Shown here one piece after another: positions 35,312 to 43,024 of a DNA stretch of 64,000 nt (its first letter is position 1; each line of letters starts with the position of its first letter). Both the position numbers and the translations under genes were made by a program. The notes beneath the pieces are model-generated. The model did not search any database. It was given only the letters and a program-made list of their open reading frames with translations, and was not told where the DNA came from. Source of the stretch: Maricaulaceae bacterium EIL42A08. GTDB taxonomy: Bacteria; Pseudomonadota; Alphaproteobacteria; Caulobacterales; Maricaulaceae. The DNA is taken from assembly GCA_024178355.1 (NCBI GenBank), contig JAMZNZ010000002.1, positions 1,159,501 through 1,223,500 of the forward strand, given 5' to 3'.

Positions 35312-36877
35312 ATGTCGATACAACAAGGCCTAATTGGTCTCGTATGCGCGGCGCTGTGCGTCATTTTTCTGGGTGAAGCAGCTGAGGCGGACCACCGTCC
35401 GGCGCGATCCGAGGAAGCATTAATATCATCTTTTGAAGGGGTTGGCTCTCAGCTGCAGCTGGATGAAGCCACGCGGGAAATCCGTATTCCCTTCACCATT
35501 GCCACCGATGCCAGACCAGAAGCTGTTGAGCTGGTTTTAAGTGCCGCGCCGCTCTCAAACCGGTCAAACGGGCGCATCGAGGCCTTCGTGAACCGCGCAC
35601 GCGCGGTGGTTCTTCAGCCCCGCGCTGAAGATTTCGAGGCGCGTTTCTCACTTTATTCAGACGATTTGCGCGCTGGTGAAAACGAGCTGGTGCTGCGCCT
35701 TGTGGGCGCGGTGAACGATGGTTGGACCATTGATACCGTGCGCTCACGCCTGCGAATTTCAGCGGCTCCAGTTGACGGCTACACATCGCTGGATGCCATC
35801 GAAGCTGCGTTAAACGCTGACTTTGCGGCACCGCGCCGGGTTCACATTGATGCCTCGGCCGCTGAAGAGGACGCGCTGGCCGTGGCGGCTCTTGTGGCGC
35901 AAGGTCTCGCCCTTCGCATGGGCGAACCGCCAATCCTGGTGCAGGACCCGGCCGTTGCCGAGTTGATCGTCTACGCTCAGGCCGGCAATGGCGCTGGGGC
36001 CCCAGCCATTGATCTGACCGGACCATCATCGGTGCGTCTGGCTGCTGGACAGCCCGGCACTCTGATCGCAGCAGCCCGTCTGTTTGCAGCCCGCTCCATG
36101 GAAGGTCATGACCTGCGCTTTGATATGGCGAGTGCTCTTCAGGCGCCCCGCCTTTTCAGCACCTCCCAAAGCGATGTGGCCAACAGCCGCCTGGAAGACC
36201 TGGCCGCGCTTGGCGCGCCCTTTGGCTCTGATCAGGGGGGTCGTGCCGCAGTTGTGATTGTGCCAGGCAGCCATGCCGACGATGAGGCAGCCGCCCTTTC
36301 GGTTGTGGCACGCGCAGCGCTCGCTTCGGGTTCCGCCTGGCTCTATGCCTGGTACGGCAATGATGTGGCTGAGGCCCCAGCCAACCATGATCTGATGGTG
36401 TTGGGTCCTCAAGAGAGTCTGGACCCGCGTCTGATGGCAGCCGCACCGGCCGAAGTGCGCGCGGCAACGATGGCCGCATCCAACCGCACGCCGCGCCGAC
36501 AGTTCGGCTCCACGGCCTACGCATCTGACAACACTGTGCGCAGCGCCCAGATTACTGGGGTTGCTGCGCTTTACGAAGAGGCCAGCGGTCGCAAGGTGGC
36601 CCTTATTACCGCACCTGAAGGCGCTGATTTTGCCCGCGCGGCCAAGCGCCTGGCGCGTTCAGAGCTTTGGACCAGTCTTGAGGGGCGGGCCGCGGTCTGG
36701 GATGCCGCCGCGGTGACCCCGTTCGGACCAAGCGCAGCACCACAGTTTTCGCTGGAATGGGCCTCTCAGCTCATTCGTCGCAACGATGAGTATTTTGCCC
36801 TGGGGGCATTTAGTCTGGCGATCTTCCTGCTTCTTATGGGAGCCGGCGTAAACCGCTCGTCAAGACGCGAGACCTAA
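35312..36877 (+). CDS. BcsB-like periplasmic protein with C-terminal membrane anchor
   Basis: A 521-residue protein: signal peptide (residues 1-26), a beta-sandwich-like region (about 40-150) with VELVLSAAPLSNRSNGRIEA, alternating alpha/beta regions (about 155-480), and one C-terminal membrane helix (about 492-511, LGAFSLAIFLLLMGAGV). The layout and motifs resemble BcsB, the periplasmic partner of cellulose synthase, but the protein is shorter than typical BcsB. No bcsA, bcsZ or bcsC gene is in the window. It may be a BcsB-derived carbohydrate-binding envelope protein (inference). The ATG at 35312 has a GAGGGGAG ribosome binding site and a CtrA-type box 16 bases upstream. Confidence 0.55.
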   Translation: MSIQQGLIGLVCAALCVIFLGEAAEADHRPARSEEALISSFEGVGSQLQLDEATREIRIPFTIATDARPEAVELVLSAAPLSNRSNGRIEAFVNRARAVVLQPRAEDFEARFSLYSDDLRAGENELVLRLVGAVNDGWTIDTVRSRLRISAAPVDGYTSLDAIEAALNADFAAPRRVHIDASAAEEDALAVAALVAQGLALRMGEPPILVQDPAVAELIVYAQAGNGAGAPAIDLTGPSSVRLAAGQPGTLIAAARLFAARSMEGHDLRFDMASALQAPRLFSTSQSDVANSRLEDLAALGAPFGSDQGGRAAVVIVPGSHADDEAAALSVVARAALASGSAWLYAWYGNDVAEAPANHDLMVLGPQESLDPRLMAAAPAEVRAATMAASNRTPRRQFGSTAYASDNTVRSAQITGVAALYEEASGRKVALITAPEGADFARAAKRLARSELWTSLEGRAAVWDAAAVTPFGPSAAPQFSLEWASQLIRRNDEYFALGAFSLAIFLLLMGAGVNRSSRRET

Positions 36878-36889
36878 GATGGCAGGGGT

Positions 36890-37783
36890 ATGACCCCTGC
36901 TATCGCCGCCCTTCTTCTCGCCCTTCAGGCACCAACAGACGCTCCAGAGCTGACCAGCCTGGCTGTGCTTCGCGCGGGCGATGACGCCTGCGGCTTGCTG
37001 TCTGGCCCTCAACGCGCCCTGCTGGAAGCCGCGATTGCCCGAGCCAGTGATGACGCGGTCACCGCAGGTGCCGATCCACAGCGGCTGGAGACACAGCTGG
37101 CTCGCCAGACCGTGGTACCCGCCTGTGGTGACCGTCAGCTGGCAGCTCTGGTGAATGAGCATCTTGATCGCATAGATGCCCTGGCCGGGTTCACCGAGAT
37201 CCGATTTCAGGGCACAAGTCGTGTCTGGATGGTGGACCGGCGCCCGTCACGCCCGCATGCAGAGACCCGCTGGCGCGTGATCCAGGAAACCGGTGCTCGA
37301 GACGCCGTGTTTGGCATCGCCGAGATTGGCGACGACCTCCAGCTCACTTTGGCCTTTAACAGCGATAGTGTTCTATCCGGGGCCGTTCTGGTTGCACGCA
37401 ATCCAGACCGCATGGCTTATCCCATGGATTTTACCGCTGGCGGGCTTTTGCCCCCACCGGGCCGCGATGGGGCCAGTGCCTGGGGCGCTTCCGCCGGGCA
37501 AACCCAGCGTTTTATGGCGAGGGAGCGGCTCAACGCTGATGCAGCTGCCGTCCTCGCACCGGATTCAAGCGAACTTCCCCGTGGCTTTATCTTCCCACCA
37601 GAAAGCCTCGCTGCCCTTGTCCAGCTGACCCCGCGCGAAGGGGTGGCGATTGAGCTGCGTGACCGATCTGGAGACGTGGCCAGTGTGATCTGGTTTGAGG
37701 TGGGTGCACTGCAGGCTGCTTTGGCGATGCAGGCGATACCGCTCATCGAGGTTGAAACTCCGGCGCAGGCACCCGCTCCCTAG
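36890..37783 (+). CDS. Secreted protein of unknown function
   Basis: A 297-residue product with a short hydrophobic N-terminus (MTPAIAALLLALQAPTDA) typical of a signal peptide. The mature part has three cysteines (DDACGLLSGPQ, PACGDRQ), a central beta-rich region, and an Ala/Pro-rich end. I do not recognise a family. It follows the BcsB-like gene by 12 bases on the same strand, so a shared envelope role is plausible. It converges on the DivJ-like kinase gene. Confidence 0.6.
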   Translation: MTPAIAALLLALQAPTDAPELTSLAVLRAGDDACGLLSGPQRALLEAAIARASDDAVTAGADPQRLETQLARQTVVPACGDRQLAALVNEHLDRIDALAGFTEIRFQGTSRVWMVDRRPSRPHAETRWRVIQETGARDAVFGIAEIGDDLQLTLAFNSDSVLSGAVLVARNPDRMAYPMDFTAGGLLPPPGRDGASAWGASAGQTQRFMARERLNADAAAVLAPDSSELPRGFIFPPESLAALVQLTPREGVAIELRDRSGDVASVIWFEVGALQAALAMQAIPLIEVETPAQAPAP

Positions 37784-37789
37784 CTTGCG

Positions 37790-39547
37790 TCAGGCCCCAG
37801 TGCCGGTCTGCAGCTCTTCGCCCAGTGACTGGGCCGCCTTTATACGCTGGTGCACTTCCAGGGTTGCATCGGCACCCATCGGCTCCACCACCGCTTCGAG
37901 CATCACCGGCAGCGAAACCGTAACGGTGGTGCCCTCATCGGGTGTGCTCTGCACGCCCATCGTGCCGCCATGCAGCTCGGCCAGCGCCTGAACCAGCGAC
38001 AGGCCAAGACCAGAGCCTCGTTCTGAGCTGGTGCGTGCAGAGTCAGTCTGGTTCCAGGCCTTACCAACACCTTCAAGTTCTTCAGCCTTGATGCCCACGC
38101 CACTATCGCCAACAGCCAGTACCAGCGCATCGCCCTGAGCCTGAACCATGGCCACAACCGCACCGCCCTCTGGCGTGAACTTCACCGCATTAGACAGAAG
38201 GTTGAGCAAGATCTGGCGCAGGGCCTTACGATCAGCCTCCACCATCAGCGGGGTCTCGCCCACCTCGGTATAGAGCGCGATATCTTTTTCCTCGGCGCGA
38301 AGGCGCAGCATCTTTGAGCTGATCTCCACAACGTCGCGAGCGTCAAAGACTTCGGTATCCAGCTCATAGCGATCTGCTTCGATCTTGGACATGTCCAGCA
38401 CATCTCCGATCAGATCGAGAAGATGCGTCCCGCTCTCATGGATCAGATCACCATATTCGGCGTAACGCGCTGGCAGCGGACCGAAGATGCGCTGCTTCAT
38501 CATGTCAGAAAAACCGATGATGGCGTTGAGCGGGGTGCGCAGTTCGTGGCTCACGGCGGCGAGAAATTCAGACTTGGACCGGTTCGCCGCGATGGCCGCA
38601 TCGCGCTCAGCCTCAAGCCGGGCCAGATCATCACTGATCACGGCTGGTGTTTGCCCTTTTACAAGCGTTGAGGACTGGCGCTCCAGCGTCAGGACATAGC
38701 CATCCGGCGTCGCCACCGCGCGTGCATCCACCGTCTGGGCAGAACCATCACGATCGCGCACATCAAAGGCAAAGCAACCGCCATCAGCCGGTCCGCCTTC
38801 GCTCGCCGACGTCAAACCCTGGCGTACAGCGTCCTGCGCGTCTTCATCAAAGCCAAGCCCGTCGGCAGGTAGGCCGTTCAACTCATTCGGGGCACCGGGA
38901 ACAATCCGGCGAATGGCCCGGCTGGCAGCCTGAATGGTGCCATCCTTATCCAGCGCCATGAGCGGCGAGGGAGCGCGCGCAAAAGCTTCAGCGGCCGAGG
39001 CGGTCTCACGGACCGTGCGCTCAAGACGGGAAAGCCGACGCTCAAGCCGCGTGCGTGCCACCAGACCTGCCAGAGCCAGGAAGCCAGCAAACGCAGCCCA
39101 GATTTCAGGCGTCGCGAGCAGGGCTTGAGCCCCCGTCGTCAGCGGTCCTGGTACACCGGCCAGCACGCACAGCACGAAGGCCAGCGCACTTAAAACCGCC
39201 GCCATCCGCCCTTGGGCCGCGTTAACAGATGCAGCCAGAACCGATGGGCCAGCGAGGAAGATCAGAGCCGCAGGAGACAACGCCGCGCCATAGGCGAGCG
39301 CGGCACAGATACCGGGAAGAATCCACACCAGCGCCAGAAAAAGGCGCGCAAGATCAGAGCGCGGCAATCTTGATCCTGCCAGGAAGAGCCCGATAACGCC
39401 CGGCACGACGGCTACCGCGAAACCTGCTATGATCCAGCTACTTATGGGCGCTGGAGCCGTCATGAATGCGAACAGGCAAAGCCCGATCCAGGCGGCATGA
39501 AGGGCGCGTCCGGCCAGACCAAAGAAGGCGTTCTCTAGAAAGCGCAT
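37790..39547 (-). CDS. Membrane sensor histidine kinase, DivJ-like
   Basis: A 585-residue kinase from ATG 39547: about six membrane segments in residues 15-165, a PAS-like region at 185-290, a coiled-coil linker, then the HisKA domain with His334 in SHELRTPLNAIIGFSDMM. The HATPase domain follows (NLLSNAVKFTPEGG, DSGVGI, GSGLGLSLVQALAELHGG). This architecture and the motif LFGPL-type YAEYGDLIHESGTHLLDLI resemble DivJ/PdhS kinases that phosphorylate DivK and PleD in the Caulobacter cell cycle; orthology is inferred. GTG 39578-39580 is an alternative start. Three GANTC sites lie in its leader and promoter region. Confidence 0.82.
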   Translation of the reverse strand: MRFLENAFFGLAGRALHAAWIGLCLFAFMTAPAPISSWIIAGFAVAVVPGVIGLFLAGSRLPRSDLARLFLALVWILPGICAALAYGAALSPAALIFLAGPSVLAASVNAAQGRMAAVLSALAFVLCVLAGVPGPLTTGAQALLATPEIWAAFAGFLALAGLVARTRLERRLSRLERTVRETASAAEAFARAPSPLMALDKDGTIQAASRAIRRIVPGAPNELNGLPADGLGFDEDAQDAVRQGLTSASEGGPADGGCFAFDVRDRDGSAQTVDARAVATPDGYVLTLERQSSTLVKGQTPAVISDDLARLEAERDAAIAANRSKSEFLAAVSHELRTPLNAIIGFSDMMKQRIFGPLPARYAEYGDLIHESGTHLLDLIGDVLDMSKIEADRYELDTEVFDARDVVEISSKMLRLRAEEKDIALYTEVGETPLMVEADRKALRQILLNLLSNAVKFTPEGGAVVAMVQAQGDALVLAVGDSGVGIKAEELEGVGKAWNQTDSARTSSERGSGLGLSLVQALAELHGGTMGVQSTPDEGTTVTVSLPVMLEAVVEPMGADATLEVHQRIKAAQSLGEELQTGTGA

Positions 39548-39549
39548 GC

Positions 39550-39618
39550 GAATCGAATCCCGAGCAGGGAAATCCTGCACATTGAAGCTCGACTCACGGC
39601 GTTAATAATTATTGAATC
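39550..39618. promoter_or_regulatory. Cluster of three GANTC sites and a CtrA-like half-match in a divergent promoter region
   Basis: GAATC occurs at 39550-39554, 39555-39559 and 39614-39618, three CcrM-type methylation sites in 69 bases. TTAA at 39602-39605 is followed after seven bases by TGAA (39613-39616), one base off a CtrA box. The region separates the DivJ-like kinase gene (minus) from the secreted-protein gene at 39712 (plus). CcrM/GcrA or CtrA control is inferred. Confidence 0.4.
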
Positions 39619-39711
39619 TGTGTTAAACGATCAGATCACTCTTGATCGGCAAAGTAGGGGAGCGGGCAAGCGGCCCGTCTTCAAAATGATCCTGGAAGGA
39701 ACAGGTACACC

Positions 39712-40779
39712 ATGACGGATGGATGGGTACTCGCCGCAGCTGCGGCTTTAATCGCCACCGGTGTCCAGGACGCGCAGACGTCCGAGCCGGCTCAAGACCA
39801 GCCTTCTTCCCCCTCACTCGTGCTTGAAGCGCCGGAGCCCACGGCTCCAGCCGCTCCTGAAGCTATTGTGCGCAACGCTGAAACTTATGCGGCCTATCAC
39901 GCCGATGTCGGCTCGGCAGGCCGCCGCGAGCTGCGCTCAGGCGCAGACCTTGATGCGACCATGGACGAGCTGGCGCGCTACTATGATGGCGACCGCCTTG
40001 TGGACGCACAGATCGCCTATGCCGCGCTTGTTGCCGCACAAAACCCTGAATTTATCGACGCAGTTCGCGCCGTAGCAGACTATTACGGGGCCGGAGTTGC
40101 GCGCGCAGCGCTAATGGATGACCCGATTTATGTGACCGGCTTCATGGGCGCTGACGTGGCCCAGGAAAATGTCTTCGGGGCCATCAATGAGGATGTGACT
40201 TCAATCCGTGCGGTCGGCGATCGCTATCGCCAGGCCGCCTATGAGCTTCAGAACGAAACCTGGGCCGGACGCCGCGCGCGCGACCGCGAAGCCCGCCTTG
40301 AAGCCCTTGAGACGGCGTCTGATCGCCTTGATGTGAACTTCACCGCCACTGCTGACGCCGAAAGCGGTGTTGACGCCGGTCCGTCCCTTGACGCACCAGC
40401 GCGTTCAGGACCATCGCTCGGTTCAGCGCCGCTATCCTCGGCATCATCCATGTTTTCCGACTTCGGTGTGCCGGCCGGCACCGCCCTGCCCGACCTGCAG
40501 GTCAATGTCGGCGAGCAACAGCTGGAACCTGATGAGCGTCGCATGGGTCAGATGCTATCGGTTGCCGCACTTCAGTCGATCGAGGCTGGCGATATGAGCG
40601 CGCTTGATCGGATGCTGGGTGATCCGGCGGTGGAACGCTGCATCACCTGGGCTCGACTGACGATGGCCCAGTGCATAGCGGCCGGTCACTTCAAGTATGA
40701 AGACAGCTTCTGCATCGCCGAGCATGCGCTCAATGATGTGGCCGATTGCCTGACTGCGAGCCGACCTGTTTCGAACTGA
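39712..40779 (+). CDS. Secreted or periplasmic protein of unknown function
   Basis: A 355-residue product with a short hydrophobic N-terminus (WVLAAAAALIATGVQDA), a Pro/Ala/Ser-rich linker, a helical middle region (YAAYHADVGSAGRREL, then LVDAQIAYAALVAAQNPEF), a second low-complexity stretch near residues 215-250, and a C-terminal helical part with four cysteines (CITWARLTMAQCIAAGHF, FCIAEHALNDVADC). Not a family I recognise. The ATG at 39712 follows GGAAGGAA. It is divergent from the DivJ-like kinase and ends before a strong terminator. Confidence 0.66.
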   Translation: MTDGWVLAAAAALIATGVQDAQTSEPAQDQPSSPSLVLEAPEPTAPAAPEAIVRNAETYAAYHADVGSAGRRELRSGADLDATMDELARYYDGDRLVDAQIAYAALVAAQNPEFIDAVRAVADYYGAGVARAALMDDPIYVTGFMGADVAQENVFGAINEDVTSIRAVGDRYRQAAYELQNETWAGRRARDREARLEALETASDRLDVNFTATADAESGVDAGPSLDAPARSGPSLGSAPLSSASSMFSDFGVPAGTALPDLQVNVGEQQLEPDERRMGQMLSVAALQSIEAGDMSALDRMLGDPAVERCITWARLTMAQCIAAGHFKYEDSFCIAEHALNDVADCLTASRPVSN

Positions 40780-40846
40780 AACAGATTGGCCAAGGCTGTT
40801 CACCTTTCATCAAGGATGAATTTTCAGCCTTAACATGTCATTTACC

Positions 40847-40883
40847 AAAAGCCCCGGATTCGCTGGCGAGTCCGGGGTTTTTC
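40847..40883 (+). terminator. Strong intrinsic terminator
   Basis: The arm GCCCCGGATTCG (from 40851) pairs with CGAGTCCGGGG (to 40877) around a short loop, with one A-C mismatch, flanked by AAAA before and TTTTT after. The A and T tracts make it a likely bidirectional terminator. It ends the transcript of the gene at 39712-40779 and insulates the DUF5330-sufE pair. Confidence 0.88.
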
Positions 40884-40935
40884 GATCTAGCCTCCTTCTT
40901 GCATCCGGGAAACCGGGGTAACCAAGAGAGGCAAG

Positions 40936-41313
40936 ATGTTTCCCATCAAAGCCACAATTTACACGCTGATCGTCGCCGCCTTCGTGCCGGCTGGCTTTCA
41001 TGCAGCCCCCGACGGCGCGTTTGCCGAGGAAGCGACCCGCATCGCGACGGAGTGGAATGGTGAAGGCCAGGCCCCCGCCTCCTTCTACACAGTCAACACC
41101 GCAACGAGCGACTTCTGCGCTCAACGCCGGGAAGCCTGCCAGGTCGCGGGTGAGCTGGGTGAGGTTGCCGGATTTGTCTTCTCTATGGCCGCTGACCGGG
41201 CTGAAGACGCGCTGGAGAGCCACTCACGCCGTGCCCCAGCGAATGTTCAGGACACCGTCCTGACTGCTGACGAGCTGTTTGCCGAGGCCGCTGGCGAGAT
41301 CCCGACCCGCTAA
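40936..41313 (+). CDS. DUF5330-like periplasmic protein
   Basis: A 125-residue protein with a signal peptide (residues 1-24, AAFVPAGFHAA) and a short mature part with the paired-cysteine segment DFCAQRREACQVAGELGEVAG typical of DUF5330. No function is known. The gene lies directly before sufE, a pairing common in alphaproteobacteria, although no biochemical link is known. The ATG at 40936 follows AGAGAGGCAAG. Confidence 0.75.
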   Translation: MFPIKATIYTLIVAAFVPAGFHAAPDGAFAEEATRIATEWNGEGQAPASFYTVNTATSDFCAQRREACQVAGELGEVAGFVFSMAADRAEDALESHSRRAPANVQDTVLTADELFAEAAGEIPTR

Positions 41314-41375
41314 AGCAGCCCTGACCGGTCGCCTTGCCCTTGAAGGCGGGCGCGACCGGCGTTATGTGCCCGGTC

Positions 41376-41795
41376 ATGGGCACACTTTCATCTGACATCG
41401 ACGCACTCGTGGACGAGTTTGACTTCCTGGGCGACTGGGAAGAGCGCTACCGCTATCTGATCGAGCTGGGCCAGGCCCTGCCCGCCTTTCCTGAAGACGA
41501 GCGCACTGAAGACACCAAGGTGAAGGGCTGCGTCAGCCAGGTCTGGGTCGTCATCGAGCCAGACGAGGGTCGCCTGACCCTGCGCGGCGATAGCGATGCC
41601 CATATAGTCAAGGGCCTGGTCGCCCTGATGGATCGGCTTTATTCGGGGCGCACGCCAGATGAGGCGCTGTCCATTGATCCCAAGGAAGTCCTTGGCCGCA
41701 TCGGATTGTCAGAACACCTGTCGCCGCAACGCTCCAACGGGCTGGCCAGCATGGTCAAGCGCATCCGCGCTGAAGCGGAAGCCCTGAAGGCTTGA
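41376..41795 (+). CDS. sufE: SufE-like cysteine desulfuration protein
   Basis: A 139-residue sulfur carrier that accepts persulfide from a cysteine desulfurase (SufS) for Fe-S cluster assembly in the cytosol. The catalytic Cys is in KVKGCVSQVWV near residues 48-58, preceded by the family motif DWEERYRYLIELGQ. The ATG at 41376 gives the standard N-terminus; ATG 41364 would add four residues. A perfect 8-base inverted repeat (41324-41331 and 41351-41358) lies just upstream. No other suf gene is in the window. Confidence 0.92.
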   Translation: MGTLSSDIDALVDEFDFLGDWEERYRYLIELGQALPAFPEDERTEDTKVKGCVSQVWVVIEPDEGRLTLRGDSDAHIVKGLVALMDRLYSGRTPDEALSIDPKEVLGRIGLSEHLSPQRSNGLASMVKRIRAEAEALKA

Positions 41796-41804
41796 CCGAA
41801 TCGC

Positions 41805-42557
41805 TCAGGCCGGACGCCTGGGACGCGCGAGCAGGCGGTAGTGCACCGCGAGCCGGTCAAGCGCGAGTTTGAGCATCGCGGCCCCGGCTCGCTCCGGCCA
41901 GCCGTTGTCGCGCTCAGCCTGACCCATGCCGCTTTCGCGGATTAAAATCGCAAACACCAGCTGATCCAGCCCGGGCCCCATGGCATCCAGCGCATCCATG
42001 ACGCGCGTTTGCGCATCCAGCCGGGTAGTTGAGGCATCCGCCCGGTCAGCGGGCGCACTGCGATGCTTGCCGCCCGGTGGTGCAGACCAGTCGGCGGTCA
42101 CACGACTTGTGAGCGATGACCGCTCATAATCCTGGATGAAGATATCAGCCGCATTGGCGTGCACCGCCTGCAGCAGCGCCGGCTTGTCACCGGACGGTTT
42201 CAGGTAGCGCGCAAGCGGGCCCGGCGTTGTCGCCTTTTTGAGGTGACGCAACCCACGCTCCTCCATCACCGGAGCCAGAGCCGGCTTTCGGTGCTGATCA
42301 GCAAAGGGCTGGTCACCGGACTGGCTCAAACGCTGGAGCCGGCCAAGGCCATCCAGGCTTAAACGATAACCACCCTCGACCTCGGCCAGAATGCCATCGC
42401 TGTTGGCTAACCCCATCTCGCGCGCACTGACCCGGGCAAGCGGGCGGCGACGCCGGTCAGTCCCGGCATAAACGCCATACCCACCGCGCCCACCGGGCAG
42501 CGGGGCCAGTACCCGCTCAGGCTTGGCGAGGTGACGCATCCAGGCGGGTACCGTCAT
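41805..42557 (-). CDS. DUF6456 domain-containing protein
   Basis: A 250-residue protein. The N-terminal half is basic and Gly/Arg-rich; the C-terminal half (from about 130) carries the DUF6456 pattern: RVTADWSAPPGGKHR, then LDAQTRVMDALDAMGPGLDQ and GWPERAGAAMLKLALDRLAVHY. The C-terminal helices look DNA-binding in character, but no activity is known. The ATG at 42557 overlaps the stop of the DnaA-like gene (ATGA), so the two proteins are made together. It converges on sufE with a gap of nine bases. Confidence 0.8.
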   Translation of the reverse strand: MTVPAWMRHLAKPERVLAPLPGGRGGYGVYAGTDRRRRPLARVSAREMGLANSDGILAEVEGGYRLSLDGLGRLQRLSQSGDQPFADQHRKPALAPVMEERGLRHLKKATTPGPLARYLKPSGDKPALLQAVHANAADIFIQDYERSSLTSRVTADWSAPPGGKHRSAPADRADASTTRLDAQTRVMDALDAMGPGLDQLVFAILIRESGMGQAERDNGWPERAGAAMLKLALDRLAVHYRLLARPRRPA

Positions 42558-42895
42558 GCCGCCGCCGCAAGCAGGGGCGACGGAGCGGCCCGCAGACAAG
42601 CCTCCAGCTCATCAAGCTTGGCGTCAAAGGCGGCGTCGTCGCGCCGATCCTCGATCCGGTGGCAGGCATGAGCCGCCGTGGACCGATCCCGGCCAAAGGC
42701 TTCGGCCGTTCGCGAAAGGCTAAGCTCAAACGCGACATGGGTCAGATACATGGCCACATGGCGCGCCAGCGCCGCCTTGGCAACGCCGCGGGTTGGCGCA
42801 TCGATCTCATCGGCAGGCACGCCAAAGGCATAGGCCACCGTCTGCAAAGCCAGTTGAGCCCGGGCCCGGTCCGCCCGTTTATCCTGCTCAGTCAT
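42554..42895 (-). CDS. DnaA domain IV-like helix-turn-helix protein
   Basis: A 113-residue protein resembling only the C-terminal DNA-binding domain of the replication initiator DnaA: IDAPTRGVAKAALARHVAMYL, then SLSRTAEAFGRDRSTAAHACHRI, which covers the helix-turn-helix and DnaA-signature region. There is no AAA+ domain. Such stand-alone domains could compete for DnaA boxes or regulate transcription; the role here is inferred. Its ATG has GGGAG nine bases upstream. A CtrA-type promoter lies upstream, and the DUF6456 gene is coupled to its stop. Confidence 0.8.
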   Translation of the reverse strand: MTEQDKRADRARAQLALQTVAYAFGVPADEIDAPTRGVAKAALARHVAMYLTHVAFELSLSRTAEAFGRDRSTAAHACHRIEDRRDDAAFDAKLDELEACLRAAPSPLLAAAA

Positions 42896-42969
42896 TTCAA
42901 TCTCCCTGTGTGATACACGTGATAACGCGCATCATAGGAAGATTAAACTACGGAGAGGATAAAATTCCT

Positions 42970-43002
42970 ATTATGAGAACATGAGGTTTAATGTCGCATT
43001 AA
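42970..43002 (-). promoter_or_regulatory. CtrA-type promoter of the DnaA-like/DUF6456 pair
   Basis: TTAA at 42999-43002 and 42988-42991 (minus-strand order) are separated by seven bases and sit in a perfect 17-base palindrome with a three-base centre (TTTAATG and CATTAAA arms). A -10-like CATAAT follows on the minus strand at 42975-42970, so the box overlaps the -35 position, as in CtrA-activated Caulobacter promoters. The leader also has two GTGATA direct repeats (plus-strand view, near 42914-42928). Binding is inferred. Confidence 0.55.
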
Positions 43003-43024
43003 AATACGCGCAAAAAGAGAAAAT

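Noticed and set aside
41324-41358. 8-base inverted repeat before sufE as a terminator
   Set aside because: The stem is good, but no T tract follows and the loop is long; it may be chance or a minor structure in the DUF5330-sufE message.
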